64,000 bases of DNA from Roseococcus sp. SYP-B2431. Its GTDB lineage: Bacteria; Pseudomonadota; Alphaproteobacteria; Acetobacterales; Acetobacteraceae. The stretch spans positions 744,001-808,000 of the forward strand of contig NZ_SJXD01000011.1 in assembly GCF_004336745.1 (NCBI RefSeq), read 5' to 3'. Made by a program: the position numbers and the translations under genes. Below, in pieces: positions 16,619-24,186 of the stretch. How positions within the stretch are numbered: position 1 is the first letter of the stretch; each line of letters opens with the position of its first letter. Under the pieces are notes generated by a model. That model worked only from the letters and a program-made list of their open reading frames with translations, was not told the DNA's origin and searched no databases.

Positions 16619-17442
16619 CTTTTGCGCCGCTTGTAGCTCTTGATGTCGCGGAAGCTCTTGCGCTCCGTGCCGTGGCCGCCGAGGTAGAATTCCTTCACGT
16701 CCTCATTGTCCATGAGCGCGGCAGCGGTGCCGTCCAGCACGACCTTTCCCTGTTCCATCACATAGCCGTAGCTGGCGACGGAGAGCGCCATCCGCGCATT
16801 CTGCTCCACCAGCAGGATCGTGATGCCGAGATCCCGGTTCAGCCGGCGGATGATGGAGAAGACCTCCTTCACCAGCAGTGGCGAGAGGCCCATCGAGGGC
16901 TCGTCCATCAGGATCAGCTTCGGCCGCGCCATCAGCGCCCGGCCGATGGCGAGCATCTGCTGCTCGCCGCCCGAGAGGTAGCCGGCGAGGCCCGTCCGCT
17001 CCTTCAGCCTGGGGAAATACTCGAAGACCATCTCGATGTCGCGGCTCACCTCGCCGTCGGAACGCGTGAAGGCGCCGAGGCGAAGGTTCTCGATGGAGGT
17101 CATGTCCGCGATGATCCGCCGCCCCTCCATCACCTGGAAGATGCCGCGCCGGACGATGAGGTGCGGGTCGATCCCGTCGACGCGCTCGCCGCCGAAGCGG
17201 ATCTCGCCGCGGGTGACCTCGCCCTCCTCCGTCTTCAGCAGGCCGGAGATGGCCTTGAGCGTCGTCGACTTGCCCGCGCCATTGGCGCCGAGCAGGGCGA
17301 CGATCTCGCCCTTCGGCACCTCCAGCGACAGCCCCCGCAGCACGAGGATGACGTCGTTGTAGACGACCTCGATGTTGTTCACCTGCAGCAGCTTCTCGCG
17401 CGCCGCCACAGGGGATGTCGTGGCGGGCTGGCCGGGGCTCAC
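16609..17442 (-). CDS. livF: Branched-chain-type ABC transporter ATP-binding protein LivF
   Basis: A 277-residue ATPase of the LivF class. Walker A is G-A-N-G-A-G-K-S-T-T, the signature is Y-L-S-G-G-E-Q-Q-M-L-A-I-G, and Walker B is L-I-L-M-D-E-P-S-M-G-L-S. The GTG at 17442 overlaps the binding-protein stop by four bases. It starts with a short leader of about 17 residues before the conserved L-L-Q-V-N-N-I-E-V-V-Y. The basic C-terminal tail ([10 protein letters not shown]) extends past the usual LivF end. It works with LivG, LivH, LivM and the adjacent binding protein to import a branched-chain amino acid or related compound. Confidence 0.92.
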   Translation of the reverse strand: MSPGQPATTSPVAAREKLLQVNNIEVVYNDVILVLRGLSLEVPKGEIVALLGANGAGKSTTLKAISGLLKTEEGEVTRGEIRFGGERVDGIDPHLIVRRGIFQVMEGRRIIADMTSIENLRLGAFTRSDGEVSRDIEMVFEYFPRLKERTGLAGYLSGGEQQMLAIGRALMARPKLILMDEPSMGLSPLLVKEVFSIIRRLNRDLGITILLVEQNARMALSVASYGYVMEQGKVVLDGTAAALMDNEDVKEFYLGGHGTERKSFRDIKSYKRRKRWL

Positions 17443-18719
17443 CAGCCCAGCCAGTCCCGCCGGCGGTCCAGCGTGATCGACGTCACGCGGTCGAGGCGCA
17501 TGGTGCCCGCGCGCATCAGCTCGTCCACGCTGCCCTGGGTCGTGTCGCCCGAGACCACGGCGCGGTAGAGGCCGACGGTCAGCGTGCCGCGATGGTCCTC
17601 GGCGGTGAAGTTGGACGGCTCGCAGACGCCCTCGAACCCGGCCGGAACCCAGTTCTGCCGGGCGTAGAAGCCGTCGCGGATGCGCGGGCCGTTCACCGCG
17701 CCGTTGTTCGCGGCGGCCGTGTCCATGGCCTCCACCATCAGCATGGCCGCGCAGACGCCGGCGAGGTAGTGCACCGGCCGGTAGGCCGTGCCGGCCTGGT
17801 CGCTCAGGCGCGAGATGGCCCGGACATTCGCCATGCCCGGCGCCTCGCCGCCCCAGACCGTGGCCGTGCGCACCGGAAAGACCACGCCGTTGGCGGCGGC
17901 GCCGGCCGCCTTCATGGCGTTCTCGTCCATGCCCCAGACATTGCCGAGGAACTGCACCTGCACGCCCACCGTCTGGCAGGCGCGCAGCACGGAGATGTTG
18001 GAGCCCGCGGTATTGCCCAGATAGGCATAATTGGCGCCCTGGTTCTTCAGCGTGAGGCATTGCGCCGTGTAGTCGCCTGGCGTCAGCGCGAACTGGATGG
18101 CCGGGATCACGTCGAAGCCGAGCTCCGCCGCCAGGGCCTCGCCCGCCGCCTTGGGCGAGTTCGGATAGGGGTGGTTGGCGCCCATATGGACGAAGCGCGG
18201 CCGCCCCGCCTGGCCCCGGGCCGTCCAGTCCTGCCGCGCCCAGATGAGCATGGCGCGCAGCGCATCCGAGTAGGAGGGGCCGTAGAAGAAGTTGAAGGGG
18301 GCGGCCTTCTCGGCGCGGGGCGCCCGGCCCGAGGGGTCGGTCAGGGCGGCCGAGTAAGAGGCGGAGATATAGGGAACGCGGTCGCGGGTGACGAAGGTGG
18401 TCAGCGCCTCGGTGTCCGCCGTGCCCCAGCCCTGGATCGCCACCGGCCGCTCGCGGCCCATCCAGGACTGGTACTGCGCGATGGCCCGCTGCGCCTGGTA
18501 GCCGTAGTCGGTCGTCATGACGTTCATGGTGCGGCCGCCGATGCGGCGGTTGGCGTTCACCCAGGCCAGCGCGTCCTGCACGCCGCGGCCATAGGGCACG
18601 CCGACATCCGAGGTCGCGCCGCTGTAATCGGCGATATGGCCGATCTGGTAGGGCGCCTGGGCCATGGCGGGGGCGGCCAGCAGCAGCCCCAATGCGCCCG
18701 CGAGGATGGTCGTCTTCAT
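17439..18719 (-). CDS. Branched-chain-type ABC transporter substrate-binding protein
   Basis: A 426-residue periplasmic binding protein (LivK-like, type I fold) with a Sec signal peptide of about 20 residues ending A-M-A-Q. The mature part opens Y-Q-I-G-H-I-A-D-Y-S-G, and N-G-V-V-F-P-V-R-T precedes the C-terminal lobe. It is longer than LivK/LivJ and closer to the family members that bind aromatic or aliphatic acids, so the ligand may not be an amino acid. It lies between livM and livF, so transporter and binding protein are one transcription unit. Confidence 0.9.
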   Translation of the reverse strand: MKTTILAGALGLLLAAPAMAQAPYQIGHIADYSGATSDVGVPYGRGVQDALAWVNANRRIGGRTMNVMTTDYGYQAQRAIAQYQSWMGRERPVAIQGWGTADTEALTTFVTRDRVPYISASYSAALTDPSGRAPRAEKAAPFNFFYGPSYSDALRAMLIWARQDWTARGQAGRPRFVHMGANHPYPNSPKAAGEALAAELGFDVIPAIQFALTPGDYTAQCLTLKNQGANYAYLGNTAGSNISVLRACQTVGVQVQFLGNVWGMDENAMKAAGAAANGVVFPVRTATVWGGEAPGMANVRAISRLSDQAGTAYRPVHYLAGVCAAMLMVEAMDTAAANNGAVNGPRIRDGFYARQNWVPAGFEGVCEPSNFTAEDHRGTLTVGLYRAVVSGDTTQGSVDELMRAGTMRLDRVTSITLDRRRDWLGW

Positions 18720-18743
18720 GTCCGTTGCCTCCGTTTCTTGATT

Positions 18744-19805
18744 TTAGTGGGAGTAGGGATACAGCTTCCAATAGGCCCTGATCAGCCGCCATCTTCGCGC
18801 CAGGCCGTCGGGCTCGAAGATCAGGAAGAGGATGATCGCGGCGCCGATCGCCATCTCGCGGAGAAAGTTCAGGGAGGCCCCCAGCGACAGGGCGCGGTCG
18901 ATGGCGCCGCCCTCCAGGGCCTGGGCCGCGCTCTGCACCACCTCGGGCATCAGCACCATGAAGGCCGCGCCCATCAGGCTGCCCATGACCGAGCCCAGCC
19001 CGCCGATGATGACCATCGCCAGGAACTGGATCGAGAAGAGGATGTTGAAGGCCTCCACGCTCACGAAGAGCAGGTAGTGCGCGTAGAGCGCGCCGCCCAC
19101 GCCCGCGTAGAAGCTCGCGATGCCGAAGGAGAGGGTGCGGTAATAGGCGAGGTTGATGCCCATCAGCTCCGCGCTGAGATAGTGGTCGCGCACGGCGATC
19201 AGGGCCCGGCCGTCGCGGCTCCGCATGAGGTTGGCGGCGGCGACGAACATCACGACCACCCAGAAGACGACCACGTAGAAATAGGTCTCGTCATGGTCGA
19301 AGCGCAGGCCGAAGAGCGTGAAGGGCTCGGTGATGCGCCCGGCCACGCCGCCCGAGAACCATCGCGCGCGGGCAAAGAAGTCCTCGAGGATGAACTGCGC
19401 GGCAAGCGTCGCGATCGCGAGGTAGAGCCCCTTCAGCCGCGCCGCGGGCAGGCCGAAGACGAGGCCCACCAGCGCCGTCACCACGCCGGCCAGGGGGATG
19501 GCCAACGGCACCGGCACCCCATGTTCCACCAGCCCGGCCGAGGCGAAGGCGCCGAAGCCGAAAAAGGCCGCATGGCCGATGCTGATCTGGCCCGTGAAGC
19601 CCACCAGGATGTTCAGCCCCAGCGCGGCGATGCCCAGGAATCCGATCTGGATGAGCAGCGATAGCTCGTAGCGCCCGAGGATCAGCGGCGCACAGCACAG
19701 CACGACCAGCCCGGCCAGCATCGCCAGCCGCGAGTTGCGCGTGGGGAAGATCGTCATGTCGGCGGCGTAGCTGGTGCGGAAGTCCCCGCAGGGGGTCGTG
19801 CTCAT
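18744..19805 (-). CDS. livM: Branched-chain-type ABC transporter permease LivM
   Basis: A 353-residue inner-membrane permease with about nine or ten hydrophobic segments and the LivM marks G-L-N-I-L-V-G-F-T-G-Q-I-S-I-G-H-A and G-G-L-G-S-V-M-G-S in the C-terminal half. The ATG at 19805 overlaps the livH stop by one base (TGATG). The N-terminal 20 residues before the first helix are hydrophilic. It pairs with LivH to form the channel of the importer encoded by this operon. Confidence 0.93.
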   Translation of the reverse strand: MSTTPCGDFRTSYAADMTIFPTRNSRLAMLAGLVVLCCAPLILGRYELSLLIQIGFLGIAALGLNILVGFTGQISIGHAAFFGFGAFASAGLVEHGVPVPLAIPLAGVVTALVGLVFGLPAARLKGLYLAIATLAAQFILEDFFARARWFSGGVAGRITEPFTLFGLRFDHDETYFYVVVFWVVVMFVAAANLMRSRDGRALIAVRDHYLSAELMGINLAYYRTLSFGIASFYAGVGGALYAHYLLFVSVEAFNILFSIQFLAMVIIGGLGSVMGSLMGAAFMVLMPEVVQSAAQALEGGAIDRALSLGASLNFLREMAIGAAIILFLIFEPDGLARRWRLIRAYWKLYPYSH

Positions 19806-20698
19806 CAGACGCGCTCGATGTTCTTTGTGCCGAAGAGTCCGTAGGGCTTGATGAGCAGGATCAGCACCAGCGCGTAGAAGGGCGCGATATTCGTCATGTT
19901 CCCCCAGTTCAGCCACTGGGCGTCCACATATTGCGCCAGGTTCTCCAGCACGCCCACGATGAGTCCGCCCAGCATCGCGCCCACGATGGAATCCAGCCCG
20001 CCCAGGATGACCGCCGGGAAAACCTTGATCCCATAGAAGCTGAGCCCCGAGCTCACGCCCGAGACCACGCCCACCACCACGCCGGCCACCGCCGAGACCA
20101 CCGCCGAGATCGCCCAGGACATGGCGAAGACCCGGGGCACCGAGACGCCCAGCGACTGCGCCACCTGCTGGTCGAAGGCCGTGGCCCGCATGGCCAGCCC
20201 ATGCTTGCTGAAGGTGAAGAACCACCAGAAGCCCAGCATGATCACGGCCGAGAGCGCGAGGGAGAGGAGATAGACGCTCTGCAGCTGCAGCCCGAAGAGC
20301 GAGATGCGCTCGGCCGGGAAGATGGGCGGGAAGGGCTGGGCGAAGACGCCGAACATCCACTTCATCAGCGCCTGGAAGAAGATGGAAAGCCCCACCGTGG
20401 CCATGATGACGCTGATGACCGGCTCGCCGATCAGCGGCCGCAGCACCACGATCTGCACGATGATCCCGAACAGCGTCATGAAGGCGAGGCAGATGGGAAA
20501 GCCGATCCAGAAGGGCAGCTGCCATCGCGTCAGCAGCCACCAGCAGACCCAGGCGCCCACCAGCATGAACTCGCCCTGGGCGAAGTTCACCACTTGGCTC
20601 GCCTTGTAGATCAGCACGAAGCTCATCGCGACGACGCCGTAGAGCGCGCCGACGATCAGCCCGTTCAGCACCAGTTGCAGCAGCAGCGCCCATTCCAT
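19805..20698 (-). CDS. livH: Branched-chain-type ABC transporter permease LivH
   Basis: A 297-residue permease with eight predicted membrane segments. Family marks include A-L-Y-G-V-V-A-M-S-F-V-L-I-Y-K-A near the N-terminus, N-F-A-Q-G-E-F at about residue 40, and the late V-I-L-G-G-L-D-S-I-V-G-A-M-L-G-G loop. The ATG overlaps the stop of the upstream fatty-acid ligase by one base. It forms a heterodimer with LivM. Confidence 0.93.
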   Translation of the reverse strand: MEWALLLQLVLNGLIVGALYGVVAMSFVLIYKASQVVNFAQGEFMLVGAWVCWWLLTRWQLPFWIGFPICLAFMTLFGIIVQIVVLRPLIGEPVISVIMATVGLSIFFQALMKWMFGVFAQPFPPIFPAERISLFGLQLQSVYLLSLALSAVIMLGFWWFFTFSKHGLAMRATAFDQQVAQSLGVSVPRVFAMSWAISAVVSAVAGVVVGVVSGVSSGLSFYGIKVFPAVILGGLDSIVGAMLGGLIVGVLENLAQYVDAQWLNWGNMTNIAPFYALVLILLIKPYGLFGTKNIERV

Positions 20699-22569
20699 CA
20701 GGCGGCGACCTTCTCGGGATGCTGCACCTGGAGCGTGGTGCGGATGCGGCTCTTCGTGCCGTCCTGGAAGCTGATGGTGGTGTCCACGGGAATCTGCGCC
20801 TCGCCCCGGTAGATGGCCTCGATGATCTCGCCGTACTTCTGGTTGATGACGCCGCGCCGGACCTTCCGGGTGCGCGTCAGCTCGTCGTCATCCGCGTCCA
20901 GCTCCTTGTAGAGCAGCAGGAAGTCGCGGATGCGCTGCGCTTCCGGCAAGGTCGCGTTCACCCGCTCGACCTCGCCGGCGAGGAGCGCCTGGACCTGCGG
21001 CCGCGCCGCGAGATCGGTGTAGGTGGTGAAGGAGATGCGCTGCCGCTCCGCCCATTTGCCGACGATCGGAAAGCGGATGCAGATCATGGCGGCCAGGTGC
21101 GGCCGCCCGTCGCCCAGCACCACGGCCTCGGCGATATAGGGGCTGAACTTCAGCTTGTTCTCGATGTATTGCGGGCTGAAGCGCGTGCCGCCGGATGTGC
21201 TGGCGATGTCCTTGATGCGGTCGATCACCACCAGGCGATCGTGCGCGTCGAAGTACCCGGCGTCGCCCGTGTGCATCCAGCCGTCGCGCAGGTCGGCCGT
21301 CTCGATGCCGCCGAAATAGCCCTGGAACATATGGGGATGGCGGGTGACGATCTCGCCCACGCCATTGGCGTCCGGCTCGTTCACGCGAAGCTCGATCTCG
21401 GGGCCGAAGGGCACGCCGACCGTGTCGAAATCTCTCCTGCCCTTTTCCTGGAGCGTATAGGCGCCGAGCAGCTCGGTCTGGCCGTAGAGCTGGCGCAGCG
21501 GCACGCCCAGCGCGAGGAAGAAGCGGAAGGTGTCCGGCCCCAGCGCCGCGCCGCCGGTGGAGGCGGAGGTCAGGTTGGAGAAGCCCAGCCGGTCGCGCAG
21601 CGCGCGGAACAGGATCTGGTCCGCGACGGCGCTGCGCTCGCCCTTGTCCAGCGCGGCCAGGCCCATCTTCATGCCGGCCTCGTAAAGCTTCCGCTTCAGC
21701 GGGCTCGCATCCAGGACGCGGGCGCGGACATCGGCCGCGATGGCCTCCCAGCTGCGCGGCGCGAAGAGGACGAAGCTCGGACCGATCTCGCGGAAATCGG
21801 CCATCATCGTCTCGGGCTCCTCGACGAAATTGACCTTCATCCGGGCGATGAGGTTCCAGCCCAGCGCGTAGATCTGCTCCATGATCCAGGGCAGCGGCAG
21901 GACCGAGACGTATTCGTCCTCCGGCCCCTTCGGATCGGCGCGCAGATAGCTGCGGCAGTGGCCGAGGAGCGCGGCGGAGCTCAGCATGGCGAGCTTCGGC
22001 CGGGCCGTGGTGCCCGAGGTGGTGCAGAGGATCGCGACCGCCTCCGGATCCTGCGCGGCCAGCAGCGCCTCGTAGTCGGCGGGGTCTTCCGAGGCGCCGA
22101 TCTTCGCCAGCTCCTCGGCCGAGATCAGCCGCGGATCGTCCAGCTTGCGCATGCCGCGCGGGTCGCTGAAGACGATGCGGCGCAAGGCCGGCAGCCGCTC
22201 CGAGGCGCCGAGCAGCTTGTCCACCTGCTCCTCGTCCTCGGCGAAGACCACGCTGGCGCCGGCATGCTCCAGCAGCCAGGCGACCTCGTCCTCCAGCGAA
22301 TCGCGATAGAGGCCGAGGCTGCGGCAGCCCAGCGCATGGGCCGCGATCTCGCCCATGACCCAGTCGGGCCGGTTGTCGCCGATCAGGCCGATCACCTCGC
22401 CCGGCCGGACGCCGAGCCGCCTGAGCCCCAGCGCGAAGAGCCGCGTGCGCGCGTGGTACTGTCCCCAGGTCACGCTGCGCCAGATGCCATATTGCTTTTC
22501 GCGCAGCGCGACCTCGCCGCCATGCCTCTCGGCATTGTGGGCCAGGAGGCGCGGCAGCGTGTCCGTCAC
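20698..22569 (-). CDS. Long-chain-type acyl-CoA ligase within the liv operon
   Basis: A 623-residue AMP-forming ligase resembling long-chain fatty-acid CoA ligases. It has the ATP loop C-T-T-S-G-T-T-A-R-P-K, the adenine motif L-Y-G-Q-T-E, the G-D-A-G-Y aspartate and the hinge R-I-K-D-I. The GTG start at 22569 overlaps the livG stop by four bases (GTGA). Family members of this subtype are often embedded between livG and livH in alpha- and betaproteobacteria. They presumably activate the acid taken up by the importer, but the substrate is not known. The C-terminal region V-R-R-G-V-I-N-Q-K-Y lacks the G-K-I of typical medium-chain synthetases. Confidence 0.9.
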   Translation of the reverse strand: MTDTLPRLLAHNAERHGGEVALREKQYGIWRSVTWGQYHARTRLFALGLRRLGVRPGEVIGLIGDNRPDWVMGEIAAHALGCRSLGLYRDSLEDEVAWLLEHAGASVVFAEDEEQVDKLLGASERLPALRRIVFSDPRGMRKLDDPRLISAEELAKIGASEDPADYEALLAAQDPEAVAILCTTSGTTARPKLAMLSSAALLGHCRSYLRADPKGPEDEYVSVLPLPWIMEQIYALGWNLIARMKVNFVEEPETMMADFREIGPSFVLFAPRSWEAIAADVRARVLDASPLKRKLYEAGMKMGLAALDKGERSAVADQILFRALRDRLGFSNLTSASTGGAALGPDTFRFFLALGVPLRQLYGQTELLGAYTLQEKGRRDFDTVGVPFGPEIELRVNEPDANGVGEIVTRHPHMFQGYFGGIETADLRDGWMHTGDAGYFDAHDRLVVIDRIKDIASTSGGTRFSPQYIENKLKFSPYIAEAVVLGDGRPHLAAMICIRFPIVGKWAERQRISFTTYTDLAARPQVQALLAGEVERVNATLPEAQRIRDFLLLYKELDADDDELTRTRKVRRGVINQKYGEIIEAIYRGEAQIPVDTTISFQDGTKSRIRTTLQVQHPEKVAA

Positions 22570-23354
22570 GCGGCCGCCTCCTCGACCGCTTCGCCCAGAT
22601 AGGCGCGGCGGACCTGCGGATGGGCCAGCACCTCGTCCGGCGTGCCCTCGGCGATCCTCCGGCCGAAATCCAGCACCATGACCCGGGAGGAGATGTCCAT
22701 CACCACGCCCATGTCGTGCTCGATCATGAGCACCGTCATGTCCCATTCCTGGTTCAGGTCCAGGATGAAGCGGGCCATGTCCTCCTTCTCCTCGAGGTTC
22801 ATGCCCGCCATCGGCTCGTCCAGCAGGATCAGCTTGGGCTTCAGCGCGATCGCGCGTGCCAGTTCCACGCGCTTGCGCAGCCCGTAGGGCAGCGTACCGG
22901 CCGGCGCCTTGCGGACATGCTGGATCTCCAGGAAGTCGATGATGTCCTCGACCTCGCGGCGATGGACGATCTCCTCGGCCCGTGCGCCGCCGATCCAATG
23001 CGCCATGCCGCGCAGGAAGCCGGCCTTCAGCAGGTGGTGTCGCCCGACCATGATGTTGTCAAGCACCGTCATATGGCCGAAGAGCGCCAGGTTCTGGAAC
23101 GTCCGTCCGATGCCGAGCGGCGCGCGCCGGCTGGGCGGCAGGCGCGTGATGTCCTGGCCCTCGAAGGCGATCCGGCCCTCCGTCGGCCGGTAGCGGCCCG
23201 AGACGCAGTTGACCATGGAGGTCTTGCCGGCGCCGTTCGGGCCGATGACGGAGAAGACCTCCCCACGACGGACCTCGAAGCTGACCTCGGTGAGCGCGCG
23301 AACGCCGCCGAAGCGCAGCGACACGCCCTCCACGGCCAGGATCGAATCCTGCAA
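22566..23354 (-). CDS. livG: Branched-chain-type ABC transporter ATP-binding protein LivG
   Basis: A 262-residue ATPase. Walker A is G-P-N-G-A-G-K-T at residues 38-45, Walker B is L-I-L-L-D-E-P-M-A-G-M-N, and the signature position reads L-P-Y-G-L-R-K-R-V-E, the non-canonical form usual for LivG. The only workable start is TTG at 23354, preceded by GGAGG eight bases upstream; the following residues Q-D-S-I-L-A-V-E fit the family. It is the first gene of a ten-gene run extending to mccA; the 54-base gap to the upstream GDPD gene may hold the promoter. Confidence 0.92.
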   Translation of the reverse strand: MQDSILAVEGVSLRFGGVRALTEVSFEVRRGEVFSVIGPNGAGKTSMVNCVSGRYRPTEGRIAFEGQDITRLPPSRRAPLGIGRTFQNLALFGHMTVLDNIMVGRHHLLKAGFLRGMAHWIGGARAEEIVHRREVEDIIDFLEIQHVRKAPAGTLPYGLRKRVELARAIALKPKLILLDEPMAGMNLEEKEDMARFILDLNQEWDMTVLMIEHDMGVVMDISSRVMVLDFGRRIAEGTPDEVLAHPQVRRAYLGEAVEEAAA

Positions 23355-23408
23355 GGCCCTGACCTCCCCGGTCTCTTTCGTTGAGCCGAGGCTAGGCGGG
23401 GGAGGAGG

Positions 23409-24155
23409 TCAGCGCAACGGAATTGCGGCAGCGCGCATCTCGACGGCCAGCGGCGGATCGTCCGTCGCCAGCACATCCACGCCGAGGGCCAGCGCGCGCG
23501 CGATGCTCGGCGCATGGTTGGCACCCCAGACGGAGAGGCGCAGGCCGGATTCGCGCAGCGCATCGCGCAGGGCCTCGTCGGCGGAGCCCTCGTGGACGCC
23601 GAGTTCGGTGGCCCCGCAGCTCCGGCAGAGGGCGACGAGGTCGGCCGGGCGCAGCGCGCGCATGGGGCGCGTCTCGACGAGGTAGACGAGCTGGCCGAAT
23701 CCGCCGAGCGCCGCCGCCTCGGCCACCGTCGCCGCCTCGAAGCTCATCAGGACGGTGCGGGCGCGAAGCCCGCCGAGCCGCTCGGCGCAGCGGCGCACCA
23801 GGCCCGGATAGGGCCGCCCGTCGACCCCGGCCTTGATCTCCATCCGCAGCCGCTGCGGCGACGCGCCGATCAGGGCCGCGGCCTCCGCCAGGCTCGGCAC
23901 GGCCTCGCCGCCGGTCCCGCGGAGGCGGTGGCGCCGCACCTCCGCCCAGTCGAGCGCCCGGACCGGGCCCGAGCCGTCCGTGGTGCGATCCAGCGTGGCG
24001 TCGTGGATCACGACGGGCTCACCGTCGCGGCTCGCATGCACGTCGAACTCCACCTGCTCGGCCGCCCAGCCCAGGGCATGGCGGAAGGCCATGAGGCTGT
24101 TCTCCGGCCAGAGAAAGGCGCCGCCACGATGGCTGGCGATCTCGATGCTGCTCAT
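23409..24155 (-). CDS. Glycerophosphodiester phosphodiesterase
   Basis: A 248-residue cytoplasmic GDPD (UgpQ-like) that hydrolyses glycerophosphodiesters to glycerol-3-phosphate and an alcohol. Active-site segments are S-H-R-G-G near residue 10 with P-E-N-S-L following, E-F-D-V-H, and H-D-A-T-L-D-R-T-T; the second acidic patch is M-E-I-K. I start at the ATG at 24155; a TTG two codons earlier is possible. No signal peptide is seen. It stands between the flagellin-modification genes and the liv operon and could be co-transcribed with either. Confidence 0.9.
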   Translation of the reverse strand: MSSIEIASHRGGAFLWPENSLMAFRHALGWAAEQVEFDVHASRDGEPVVIHDATLDRTTDGSGPVRALDWAEVRRHRLRGTGGEAVPSLAEAAALIGASPQRLRMEIKAGVDGRPYPGLVRRCAERLGGLRARTVLMSFEAATVAEAAALGGFGQLVYLVETRPMRALRPADLVALCRSCGATELGVHEGSADEALRDALRESGLRLSVWGANHAPSIARALALGVDVLATDDPPLAVEMRAAAIPLR

Positions 24156-24186
24156 GGGCAAGCTGTTTCCCGTCGGTGCTCCCGCG

